From: Candidatus Bathyarchaeota archaeon B24-2 | GTDB lineage: Archaea > Thermoproteota > Bathyarchaeia > Bathyarchaeales > B24-2 | DNA length: 38,556 nt | Direction of reading: 5' to 3' | Assembly: GCA_002490245.1 (NCBI GenBank) | Contig: PCNA01000017.1 | Coordinates: 1-38,556 of the forward strand | In this document: piece after piece, positions 1-8,446 of the stretch | Numbering within the stretch: position 1 is the first letter of the stretch | How the letters are laid out: each line of letters opens with the position of its first letter | Notes under the pieces: generated by a model | Database searches by the model: none | The model's input: only the letters and a program-made list of their open reading frames with translations | Told to the model about the DNA's origin: nothing | Translations under genes and position numbers: made by a program

Positions 1-1072
1 TCCAAACTACACGTTTATAGCCTCCGTCGGCTTGGAGGAACTTGGGCGAACGCATATACTCTATCGAGATTCCGTGGAAACCATCGACCTGTCTACCCCC
101 GGCAGCAGAATCAGCCATCGTCGAGAATGGGAGACCATTAACCGTCACCCCACGGAAACCTCGATGAACTATACCTAGACCGTCGACCTCAGGGATGTAG
201 AAGGCTATAGCTTCAAAGCATCCACACGATGTATGTGGATATCCGAAGGCTGAGTAGAGCCAAACTCGGGTGACCTCGCCCATCGACCTCTTCTTCGCGT
301 GTTCGTTAACGCCAGTATATTCTCCTCTCAATGGATCTAGGCATTCTCCCTTCTTTATCGGGAATATCGGGCCTTTGGGGTCTATTCTCGCAGCTGCTCT
401 CCCATCGAACCAGCTTATGGCTCCACAGTTCGAATATCTCTGCGGAGTTATGACGCAGACATGTGTAGGCGCGAAGGACTGACAGAGCGCGCATCCGTAG
501 AATGTGTCTACCTCCTCATCTGTGAGGCCTCTCGCCCTAGCATCTCGTGCATCATAAATCTTCAGCGCTTCTTGATACAGCTCTTTAACCTTCTCAGGAT
601 CTGTTATAAAGGTAACCTGCATCTTCTCTATTATGGGTAGCTCGCTCTTGAAGAGTCTGTATAGGACTTTCCCGACATACTTGAATGAGTTTAAACCTTT
701 ATTGAACGATTTCTTGCTGAGTCTAATCCATATATCGTAACGTTGATTTAGATGCATCAAGCCTTCCACGTAATTCATGTATTCGTGTATTCTTCTCTCG
801 ATTACTCCCTCTAAGTCCTCCTCGAGCTGAGAGCCTGATACTTCGACGAGGATTCCGAAGGGATAGCTTTTACCTTCCTCCAAGTCTTTGAGGTCTGGAC
901 CGATGATTATCGTTTCACCGTCCTTCACTTCTTCGGGTTTCTTGACTCTAGCTAGTTCAAATTTCTCCTTTATCTTCGGCCCACCGAGCTCGACGTACAT
1001 GTCTTTCCTACGTACTCTCTCGCCTTCATAGATGACGCTTACGTCTACAGGAATATCCTCAAACATAGACAT
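1..1072 (-). CDS. cdhC: Acetyl-CoA decarbonylase/synthase beta subunit (CdhC/AcsB-like), C-terminus cut by the window edge
   Basis: Manual reverse translation from ATG at 1072: MSMFEDIPVDVSVIYEGERVRRKDMYVELGGPKIKEKFELARV... and ...FYGCALCQSFAPTHVCVITPQRYSNCGAISWFDGRAA... (A-cluster Cys region), ...SCGCFEAIAFYIPEVDGLGIVHRG... No stop before position 1; missing from the ORF track because it is open at the edge. Confidence 0.93.
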   Translation of the reverse strand, partial: MSMFEDIPVDVSVIYEGERVRRKDMYVELGGPKIKEKFELARVKKPEEVKDGETIIIGPDLKDLEEGKSYPFGILVEVSGSQLEEDLEGVIERRIHEYMNYVEGLMHLNQRYDIWIRLSKKSFNKGLNSFKYVGKVLYRLFKSELPIIEKMQVTFITDPEKVKELYQEALKIYDARDARARGLTDEEVDTFYGCALCQSFAPTHVCVITPQRYSNCGAISWFDGRAAARIDPKGPIFPIKKGECLDPLRGEYTGVNEHAKKRSMGEVTRVWLYSAFGYPHTSCGCFEAIAFYIPEVDGLGIVHRGFRGVTVNGLPFSTMADSAAGGRQVDGFHGISIEYMRSPKFLQADGGYKRVVW

Positions 1073-1073
1073 T

Positions 1074-1634
1074 TTACATACCAGCCTCCATCTTTTCGAT
1101 TATGACCCTTAAGTTTTTAGCCCAATCTTCTATCGATAGGGTTGGAAAAGACCAGCTTGCATGCGGGTGATATACTCCATCCAACGTCAACGTCTTTAAT
1201 CCTCCAGCGAAATGCTTAAGCCCTGACAGTATTAACCATTCAACATAGTATTGCATTCCAATAAATAAAGCTAGATCGTAGGGTCCGTTACCGTCGAGAC
1301 CTTCCCACTCAGGGTCTTTAAGCCTGTTAGCTATATCCACTATCGGCATGAAGCCGTCAGGTTTGAATCCTCTCTTCAGGAACTCTCCTACCGTATGGGC
1401 CGTGGCGACCACAGGTATCTTACCGGCTTTAGCTAGTTTTATCACGTAATCGATCAGCTTCTCCCCCGCAATATCGATCTCAGCTACTTTAGATCCCGCG
1501 ATTAGGATCGGTCGTTTAGCCCTCTTTATCATAGCAACTACCACTTCAGGTTTCGTGATTACTAAAGCCTTCTTAGGACCTGGAATCTCGGCTTTCTGCC
1601 AAGGTTCAGCTTTCATCAACCTTCTACGCCTCAC
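1074..1634 (-). CDS. cdhB: Acetyl-CoA decarbonylase/synthase epsilon subunit (CdhB); true start may be the internal Met (MKAEPW, ~1616)
   Basis: 186-aa ORF with KPILIAGSKV..., located between cdhA and cdhC; family recognised from sequence and operon context. Confidence 0.88.
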   Translation of the reverse strand: MRRRRLMKAEPWQKAEIPGPKKALVITKPEVVVAMIKRAKRPILIAGSKVAEIDIAGEKLIDYVIKLAKAGKIPVVATAHTVGEFLKRGFKPDGFMPIVDIANRLKDPEWEGLDGNGPYDLALFIGMQYYVEWLILSGLKHFAGGLKTLTLDGVYHPHASWSFPTLSIEDWAKNLRVIIEKMEAGM

Positions 1635-3978
1635 TCTTCCTTATCAGTCTAGGTAAGAGAGTCGGGTCAGGGATCACGGTTTCTTTCCATCCTTTCTCCT
1701 TCAATATTTTGGTTATCTCGTCCTTCATGGTAACTGGGAGGTCAGCTAATGTACGGACGAACAAGTGTATGTCTTCCGGCATGGTTCCGTACAATCTTTT
1801 ATGTAGGTCTATGTAGTGCGTGAGCTTTATAGCTCTACCTTTAGTCGTGTCGTTCGGCCTCATACAGAGCTTAGCTATCATGACCATCGCCTCCTCCTTC
1901 GTCTCCGCCGCATAGAACAGGTGTTCAGGTGTAGGGCCAACATAAACCTTTTTTCCTGTACGCGCGTCGTAAACATACCAGTCTTCCTCACGGTCGGCCC
2001 TGCCAAGCAGCATACGCCTATATTTGAGGCCGTGGGGGCCGACGACGACGGGTACTCCTAAACGCCAGAAGCCGCTGGCTATAGAAGCCGCCTTCTGCGA
2101 CATAGCCCCCCAAGCCACACCCACGGCTCCGACACGGTTAAGGACGTAGTCGGCTATCTCCTCGTAGTTTCCGCGTAGGTTACGTCTCGCGAATATACTT
2201 GCAATCTTTATGGCGGCACCTGCTATATGGGGGTTCGAGACGCATGAGCCTACGTTCAGTAAACATCCTGCATCGAAGTCTCCCGGGAACATCTCGTATG
2301 GCGTTTTACCCTCCTCATTCTTGTACATACCGGCCGACATGGCTGCACAGCCCGAAGTTACCACGATATATCTTCTCTTAGCGAACTCCATGGCCATCTC
2401 TGCGATCTCTCTTCCACCTTTCGGGTAGTTTGCGCATCCGACGAAAGCTATTATGCCGGGAATCTCACCTAATACGATGGGACCGCCGACTTTCCGGATC
2501 TCGATGTCTTGTATGGCTCCCCTGCCAGCTCTGACCTTGAATGTCTCCTCCTTCATCTTCTTCTCCGCGGCTTTCACGATGAAGCTGTGGATAGGCAGGT
2601 TCTCTGGGCAGGCGTGTTCACAGCGAGCGCATCCTATACAGTCGTCGTAGAGCTCGTTAAGTTTATCGAGGTTTCCTCCAGCGGCGGCTTTTATGGCAGC
2701 CGGTATCGGAAGGTCGTTCGGGCAGGCTCTCCTACATTCATTGCATTGCCTACATCTCTTCGAGCCCTCGATAACCTCGCTCACGTCTGGAATAACCTTA
2801 AATTTCTTACGTTTAGGAGCAACCTTCAACGCGACTTTCACCGCAACTTCGCCTACCTTCTCTGGATCGAGTATCAACACGCCTGGAACCTTACCGTTCA
2901 CAAGGTCGTCCACGATTTTATCTGGGTCGTCGTCCGTCCTATTCTCGAGGCCTAGGCAGTTCTTCTCGCTTGCAGCGATCAACGGAGCATGGATCTTCTG
3001 CGCCTCCACTAGAGCGTCCGCGCGTATACACTGCTCGTCTACTACTATAACGTCTGGAATTCCGCTTCGGATGGCGCGTAGCTGCCAAGAGATCGGACCC
3101 ACTATCTTCGCTTTGGGGTTATACCTCGTCACGTCGTGAGCTGTGCAGCATAAACCGACTACCTCCACTTCGCCTAGGAGGCCTAAGTCGTTCAGGTAGT
3201 CCACTATCTCTATAGCCGGTGGGACGTTATGTCCTATAACCATGATTACAGGCTTCTCTCGGTCTACTACGCCGAAGCCTAGCTCCACGAGTGGAGCATC
3301 AGGGTCAGCCCTTGGGAAACCGTAGGCAGATATTTGGGCTATGTCGGCTATCTCCATCCCAACTTGGTCTATCATACCAGCATGGAAGACCTTAGATTCG
3401 AAGTCTATGTTACTGCCTTCCTGTCCTGTATGAGTTACGGATAGGAGGTGTGTTAGCTGCTCTTCTAGATAGTCTAAAACTTCCTCTAAGTCGCCTAGCG
3501 TTCGGGGTCGAATACCGCATACGAGGCGTGTGACCGGGGCCTCGACCTCGACGTTCGTCCCGCCAACGTTTATCGGGGTTCTTCTACCAAACTTCTCTAT
3601 CAAGTGGTCGACTAAATGCCTAGCGTGTCCTATGTGGGTTGCCGCTCCTATGCAGCATGCAAGCAACACTATACGGGATTGCTGAGCAGGCATGTTCAGT
3701 CCGCAAGCTCCGCGTTTATCTCCGGTTAAGTCGCATTTACCGAACGTGCATAGACAGCATACGTCGCAGAAGGGCATATAGAAGGGCTTATATCGTTTCA
3801 ACAGTTTTAGGTCCCATTCTCTAAGGTCTGTGATAGAGGGGAAGGGTGTCGGACCTATGGGCTCCTCCCATTCCTCCTCTATTACTCGTCCCACAGAGAG
3901 CTCTAGACCTTTTATGGTTGCAAAATCACTTTTCAGCTCATCAATCCTTATTCTCGTTTTCTTCAAGTAATGCACCAC
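1624..3978 (-). CDS. cdhA: CO dehydrogenase/acetyl-CoA synthase alpha subunit (CdhA)
   Basis: 784-aa ORF with FCDVCCLCTFGKCDLTGDKRGACG, two ferredoxin-like motifs (CRQCNECRRACP, CIGCARCEHACP), and Ni-Fe-S cluster Cys segments (GCANYPKGG, GCAAMSAGMY, LNVGSCVSNPH). Confidence 0.96.
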   Translation of the reverse strand: MVHYLKKTRIRIDELKSDFATIKGLELSVGRVIEEEWEEPIGPTPFPSITDLREWDLKLLKRYKPFYMPFCDVCCLCTFGKCDLTGDKRGACGLNMPAQQSRIVLLACCIGAATHIGHARHLVDHLIEKFGRRTPINVGGTNVEVEAPVTRLVCGIRPRTLGDLEEVLDYLEEQLTHLLSVTHTGQEGSNIDFESKVFHAGMIDQVGMEIADIAQISAYGFPRADPDAPLVELGFGVVDREKPVIMVIGHNVPPAIEIVDYLNDLGLLGEVEVVGLCCTAHDVTRYNPKAKIVGPISWQLRAIRSGIPDVIVVDEQCIRADALVEAQKIHAPLIAASEKNCLGLENRTDDDPDKIVDDLVNGKVPGVLILDPEKVGEVAVKVALKVAPKRKKFKVIPDVSEVIEGSKRCRQCNECRRACPNDLPIPAAIKAAAGGNLDKLNELYDDCIGCARCEHACPENLPIHSFIVKAAEKKMKEETFKVRAGRGAIQDIEIRKVGGPIVLGEIPGIIAFVGCANYPKGGREIAEMAMEFAKRRYIVVTSGCAAMSAGMYKNEEGKTPYEMFPGDFDAGCLLNVGSCVSNPHIAGAAIKIASIFARRNLRGNYEEIADYVLNRVGAVGVAWGAMSQKAASIASGFWRLGVPVVVGPHGLKYRRMLLGRADREEDWYVYDARTGKKVYVGPTPEHLFYAAETKEEAMVMIAKLCMRPNDTTKGRAIKLTHYIDLHKRLYGTMPEDIHLFVRTLADLPVTMKDEITKILKEKGWKETVIPDPTLLPRLIRKSEA

Positions 3979-4180
3979 GCTAACGTTATGTTAGGTTTAG
4001 ATCGTTAAGAGGGTAACCTATCTTAATAAAAATATTTCCTCTATAGTGTAACAATATAGTATGTATTACTCTTCGCCATATTCGATGAAAACGATGTTAA
4101 ACGCTATACTATTTAAGCTGGATTTAGCCTATGTAGATAAAAGTAGAAAAAGTTTGTAGGGAGACTGAAACCTCGAACTT

Positions 4181-4432
4181 TTATTCGTCGCCTTTATACT
4201 GTTTAGCTACTATCATAGTTGAGGTTAAGTAAACGTCGGGGAGAGACCTTATCTTGTCTGTTATGAACGTATCGAGTTCCCTGAGGTTCGAAACCTTGAC
4301 TTGGAGCAACGCGTCGTATTCGCCGTAGAGTTCGCTGACCTCTACCACTTCCTCGTTCTCCGCGATCTTACTGCAAACCCTTCTCTCTGAACCGGGGGTT
4401 AGGGTCACTAAGATATAGGCTTTAACGACCAT
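4181..4432 (-). CDS. Lrp/AsnC-type ligand-binding (RAM) domain protein without a DNA-binding domain
   Basis: 83-aa ORF MVVKAYILVTLTPGSERRVCSKIAENEEVVEVSELYGEYDALLQVKV..., typical of stand-alone RAM domain proteins. Confidence 0.85.
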   Translation of the reverse strand: MVVKAYILVTLTPGSERRVCSKIAENEEVVEVSELYGEYDALLQVKVSNLRELDTFITDKIRSLPDVYLTSTMIVAKQYKGDE

Positions 4433-4529
4433 CCTGAAACCTCACTAACTGAAAAATATGGTTTTACCCTTAATATACCTTGTTTTAATTTAAGGTTTGA
4501 AATCAAATTTTTTTATATTAAAGAGCGGT

Positions 4530-4770
4530 CGGTGATCGTTCGTAGAGGATGAGAAAATCGAAAAATATCGATTGTTCCAGGGACTGAATAAACCATTCTG
4601 AAATAATAGTGAGCTAGAAAGGACTGTTCCTCAGCACTACGGCAAAGGTCGGGAAGAGGCGTACATAAAGACTTGTGAGGAACCGAAAAGGGGCGTTCGC
4701 GACCCATGACGGTAGGGGATCATAAGGCCCTGCTCAAGAGCTCTACGGCGGAACTCTTAACCACGAACAC
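4530..4770. ncRNA. Candidate structured intergenic RNA, identity unknown; strand uncertain (plus favoured by an upstream TATA-like element)
   Basis: Several hairpins in a region with no convincing ORF: aatcga/tcgatt (4556-4573), gttcctca/tgaggaac (4626-4633 with 4676-4683), ggggcg-ttcg-cgaccc (4690-4705), aagag/ctctt (~4736-4758). TATA-like tttttatatta at ~4509-4519 on plus. Confidence 0.3.
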
Positions 4771-4800
4771 ACCGAACCTTAAACAAATTAAGTTCCTCTT

Positions 4801-5217
4801 TTAACGGTATGACTTCTGGAACCTCGCCCTAGCTCCCGGACCTCCGAACTTTTTGGGTTCCTTTCTTCTCGGGTCGCCTGTGAGGAGAGTTCTGTCGAAC
4901 TCCATGAAAACCCTCTGAAGCCGGGTGTCCTTATACCATTTAACTAGAGCTCTAGCGATGGCTGTTCTAGCTGCTTCAGCTTGCCCCATGAAGCCTCCGC
5001 CGGACACTTTAACTTCGATGTCTACGTCTTTGAGTAATTCTTCCCCTGCCAGTATGAGGGGCTCCATGATCTTCTCCCTAGCGATCTCGGGTTGATAGAT
5101 CTCGATCGGAACCCTGTTTATCCGAACCCTTCCTTTACCCTGCTTTATCACAGCCCTAGCGATAGCAGTCTTTCTTTTACCGCTTGTGAGGAGTACTCTA
5201 GGGTGGCTTCTCGACAT
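4801..5217 (-). CDS. rps9: Ribosomal protein uS9 (archaeal S9)
   Basis: 138 aa; [27 protein letters not shown]... ending [24 protein letters not shown]. Confidence 0.97.
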   Translation of the reverse strand: MSRSHPRVLLTSGKRKTAIARAVIKQGKGRVRINRVPIEIYQPEIAREKIMEPLILAGEELLKDVDIEVKVSGGGFMGQAEAARTAIARALVKWYKDTRLQRVFMEFDRTLLTGDPRRKEPKKFGGPGARARFQKSYR

Positions 5218-5220
5218 ATC

Positions 5221-5652
5221 CTAGACCTCCGGGTTCCATCCTATTCCTTTCGCTAGCTCGCCTAAAGTAACGTAGGGACAACGGAGTTTATCAACTTTAG
5301 CTTCAGAGATCACTTCGAACTCTGCTCCCTCATACTCTTTAGGAACGCCCAGATAAACCCTTAATCTCCGATAGGCTTCGACACCCTTAGGTTTCCTCCT
5401 CGGAAGCATACCACGAATCGTTCTCCTCAAGATTCTATCAGGCCTTCTTGGATGGTGTGGACCCTTACCTGGATGGCCCACCTGAAGGAATTCTTTCATC
5501 TCTCGGAGTAGGCTCAGCCTTTTCCCTGACAACACCGCCTTTTCTGCGTTTACTATCACGATACGCTCTCCTGAGAGTAGACGCTTAGCTACTATGCTTG
5601 CGAGTCTACCGAGGATCGCTCCTGAAGCGTCTATAACCACTTCGTCGTCCAT
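5221..5652 (-). CDS. rpl13: Ribosomal protein uL13
   Basis: 143 aa; VIDASGAILGRLASIVAKRLLSGERIVIVNAEKAVLSG... GMLPRRKPKG. Confidence 0.97.
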   Translation of the reverse strand: MDDEVVIDASGAILGRLASIVAKRLLSGERIVIVNAEKAVLSGKRLSLLREMKEFLQVGHPGKGPHHPRRPDRILRRTIRGMLPRRKPKGVEAYRRLRVYLGVPKEYEGAEFEVISEAKVDKLRCPYVTLGELAKGIGWNPEV

Positions 5653-5659
5653 TCAACCG

Positions 5660-6016
5660 TCACCCCATGAGCTTAACGTTAGACCCTTTCGGGTTCTTGC
5701 TGATGAGGTCTTGTATGCTCAAGACTTCCCCGCCAGCCTCCAGTATCTTAGCTTTAGCGTTTTTAGAGAAAGAGAAAGCGGCAACCTTAACGGGGTGGTC
5801 TAGCTTCCCGGAGCCTAATACTTTGCCGGGCACGAGAACCGTTTCACCTTCCGCGGTGTATCTGTTTATCCTGCTAAGGTTCACTACCACCCTCCTACTT
5901 CGAGGTTTAGATAGACGTTCGGCCGCGTCCCTCCAGATGGAAGCGTTCTCTTTGGAGGAATTCTTCTTAAGTAGACGTACGGTCTTTAGCAGGTCCTCGT
6001 TCATCATACGTTTCAT
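5660..6016 (-). CDS. rpl18e: Ribosomal protein eL18 (L18e)
   Basis: 118 aa; RSRRVVVNLSRINRYTAEGETVLVPGKVLGSGKLDHPVKVAAFSFS. Confidence 0.95.
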   Translation of the reverse strand: MKRMMNEDLLKTVRLLKKNSSKENASIWRDAAERLSKPRSRRVVVNLSRINRYTAEGETVLVPGKVLGSGKLDHPVKVAAFSFSKNAKAKILEAGGEVLSIQDLISKNPKGSNVKLMG

Positions 6017-6841
6017 CCGTTCTCACCCGGCTCTTCGATCTCCTCGAGGCAGCGTATGAAAGATTCAGCCTTCTTATTAAAGATGTTTATCGCCTCCAAG
6101 AATATTCTCTTCGGGTCGAGGACGCCTGTAGATTCCAGCGTTAATATGAAGGAGTTTTTATCCCAGCTGACCTCTATGGCTTTCGGCTCTTTTCTACATG
6201 CTTTAACGCAGTCGGAGCATAAGCTGCATTCTTCGACGTCTTCGACCCTAACTTTGCCGTCTTCTATATGTAGTATCTTTTCTGGACATACCTCGACGCA
6301 ATCCCCACATCCGTCGCATCGCTCATCATAAACTTTCACACGTGGATAGTTCTTATATATGCAGAGTGAAACAGGCTGCCATTTAGCATGTTTTTTCCCT
6401 CTACCCAACCTCGCGTAAGCTTCGAGCCTGATCCTCTGACCAGAACTCAACTTGACTATCGGTATTTTATCGCTTACCGGAACGGTCTCCGGATCCTCCG
6501 GGATGGTCTCCTGAATAGACCACCCTCACACCCTCCGTCGACTCGACGTCTAGGGTGAAGGACGCCCTACAGAGGGGGCAGCCTAGTTCGCTCTTACATT
6601 CACACTCCTCGGGTAGCTTGTAGGCGTCTAAGTTAGTTTTGATAGGTATTAGACCTAGCCTGTGACTTAAGAACTCGTCACTCATCACCGAAGAGTTCTC
6701 CAGAATGATCACGTCGTCTATAGCCATACATGGAACCTCAGATAAGATGATCCTTCTTATCGAGTTCAGGAAAGAGCTATCTACACCCTCGACGATTAAC
6801 TTAAGGTTGTTTTCATTTAGGTTTAAAATCTTAACGTGCAT
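6013..6841 (-). CDS. rpoD: DNA-directed RNA polymerase subunit D (RpoD/Rpo3), interrupted by an apparent +1 frameshift at ~6500-6502
   Basis: ORF 6467..6841 gives the RpoD N-terminus (MHVKILNLNENNLKLIVEGVDSSFLNSIRRIILSEVPCMAIDDV...VVYSGDHP); the other frame continues [44 protein letters not shown]... through 6013, with two CxxCxxCxxxC motifs. Confidence 0.93.
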
Positions 6842-6883
6842 AAACCTCGCCTAGACAAACGAAACGATCGTCTGGATGCGGCC

Positions 6884-7288
6884 TTACACTCTACGGCCCC
6901 TTCTACCCCCCTTTCTTCTGGTTCCGTCATGCGGTATAGGGGTAACCTCTTCTATACGACCTATCCTCAGGCCAGACCTCGCCAGCGCTCTTATAGCCGC
7001 TTGTGCTCCAGGCCCAGGGGTTCTAGCCCCAGAGCCTCCAGGCGCCCTAACCTTAATGTGTATGGCGGTTATCCCCTTGTCTTTAGCTACCTGAGAGACG
7101 TAGGCAGCCGCTCTCATGGCAGCGTAGGGTGAAGACTCAAGCCTATCGGCTTTAACGAACATCCCGCCTGAGGCTCGCGCGATGGTTTCGGCTCCTGATA
7201 GGTCGGTGAGGTGTACTAGGGTGTTGTTGTATGAGCTGTATATGTGGACTACTCCCCACCTTTCTTTCTTTTTGCTCAAGTCGGTCAA
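6884..7288 (-). CDS. rps11: Ribosomal protein uS11
   Basis: 134 aa; [38 protein letters not shown]...[18 protein letters not shown]. Confidence 0.97.
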   Translation of the reverse strand: MTDLSKKKERWGVVHIYSSYNNTLVHLTDLSGAETIARASGGMFVKADRLESSPYAAMRAAAYVSQVAKDKGITAIHIKVRAPGGSGARTPGPGAQAAIRALARSGLRIGRIEEVTPIPHDGTRRKGGRRGRRV

Positions 7289-7836
7289 CCTCCACTCTTG
7301 ATCTCAGGTTTCTCCGTTTTACCTATAGATTGACGAAGCGGATGTGAGGGGTCGGCTAGCGGACTCTTATAGTAGTAGGTAACAGCCTCCTCTTCATCCT
7401 TCATGACGAGGTATCCTGGAGAGAACACTCTTCTATCCCCGATCGCTATGTGCCCGTGAGTTATAAGCTGTCTAGCTTGGTAAGGAGTCTTTGCTAGACC
7501 CTTCCTGTAGACTATCGTTTGGAGCCTACGTTCAAGCAAGTCCTCGACCGACAAGTCTAAGACGTCGTCTAACACCGCATCCTCCATTAATACTCCCATC
7601 CGTTTCAGGCGGCTTAGAAGCTGGTTCTCGAGTAAGCCTCTCTCCTCAGGCGGTTTACTGAGTAGTGAACGCGCGTTGCTTCTGAACTTGGATAGCATCG
7701 TGGTATAGCGCCAGAGCTCCCTCTTGTTCCTTAGACCGTATTCACCGATCAGTTTAAGCTCTGCCTGAAGGGTCTCAGCCTGCCAAGGGAACTTCGGAGT
7801 AGTATATTTTTTACGTTGCTTCTTCGGGTCACCCAC
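7285..7836 (-). CDS. rps4: Ribosomal protein uS4
   Basis: 183 aa; [43 protein letters not shown]... S4 domain [16 protein letters not shown]. Confidence 0.97.
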   Translation of the reverse strand: MGDPKKQRKKYTTPKFPWQAETLQAELKLIGEYGLRNKRELWRYTTMLSKFRSNARSLLSKPPEERGLLENQLLSRLKRMGVLMEDAVLDDVLDLSVEDLLERRLQTIVYRKGLAKTPYQARQLITHGHIAIGDRRVFSPGYLVMKDEEEAVTYYYKSPLADPSHPLRQSIGKTEKPEIKSGG

Positions 7837-8287
7837 GGCCTGCCCGCCTCCTCCTTACACCTACGGCTTTCCCCGTCCTTCCCGTAGTCTTCGTCCTCTG
7901 ACCCCTAACTCTGAGGCCCAGCGCATGGCGTACACCCTTCCAACACTTGATCCTCTTCATGAGTTCTATATCGGATTTAACCCTCAACTCTAAGTCTGCA
8001 CCCAGTAGGTGTAGGTTCTCCCCCGTCTCTAAGTCTTTACGTCTATTCAGAGCCCACTCAGGTATATCGTATTTACTCGGGTTTTGGATGATGTCTGAGA
8101 GGCTTTCTATCTCGGATTCCGTGAGGAAGCCTAGCCTCATGTCAGGGTCTATTCCAGCCTTCTTCAAGATCATCTGCGCTAGGTTTATCCCTATACCTTT
8201 AAGCCCGGTTAGGGCATAGGCTACTTTAAGCGAGCCGTCGAGGTCTCGATCCACGATCCTCACTATATGTTGAAACTGCCTCGACAT
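7829..8287 (-). CDS. rps13: Ribosomal protein uS13
   Basis: 152 aa; [36 protein letters not shown]... [25 protein letters not shown]. Confidence 0.97.
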   Translation of the reverse strand: MSRQFQHIVRIVDRDLDGSLKVAYALTGLKGIGINLAQMILKKAGIDPDMRLGFLTESEIESLSDIIQNPSKYDIPEWALNRRKDLETGENLHLLGADLELRVKSDIELMKRIKCWKGVRHALGLRVRGQRTKTTGRTGKAVGVRRRRAGRG

Positions 8288-8446
8288 TCCGGATCTTCCA
8301 TATTTGTTGATCTGGACTTATTTACCGTGATTTCCCCAACCTATTTAAATTTTCTCTATAACGACTTAAATGTTACCAGTTTCCTCTCTGAAGGCTTTCA
8401 ATACGACCTGTCTTAGACGACTCTACAGAGACTAGTGGAGGCAAGG

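Noticed and set aside
270-494. Small ORFs on both strands at the left edge
   Set aside because: They lie within the cdhC coding frame, which is clearly the true gene but is open at the window edge.
2509-3139. 148-aa plus-strand ORFs inside cdhA, and similar antisense ORFs elsewhere (e.g. 15554..15829, 17715..18095, 18982..19401, 31958..32371, 37202..37597)
   Set aside because: Antisense to strongly supported coding genes; composition is that of shadow ORFs.
4513-4707. 64-aa minus-strand ORF MGRERPFSVPHKSLCTPLPDLCRSAEEQSF...
   Set aside because: Low-complexity, non-protein-like composition, and it lies over several hairpins; more likely a chance ORF over a structured region.
4530-4770. Assignment of the structured region as RNase P RNA or SRP RNA
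   Set aside because: The minus strand contains gaggaacagtcc, which loosely resembles the RNase P CR-I element, but it is not near a 5' end and no CR-V partner was found. No SRP helix 8 signature was convincing.
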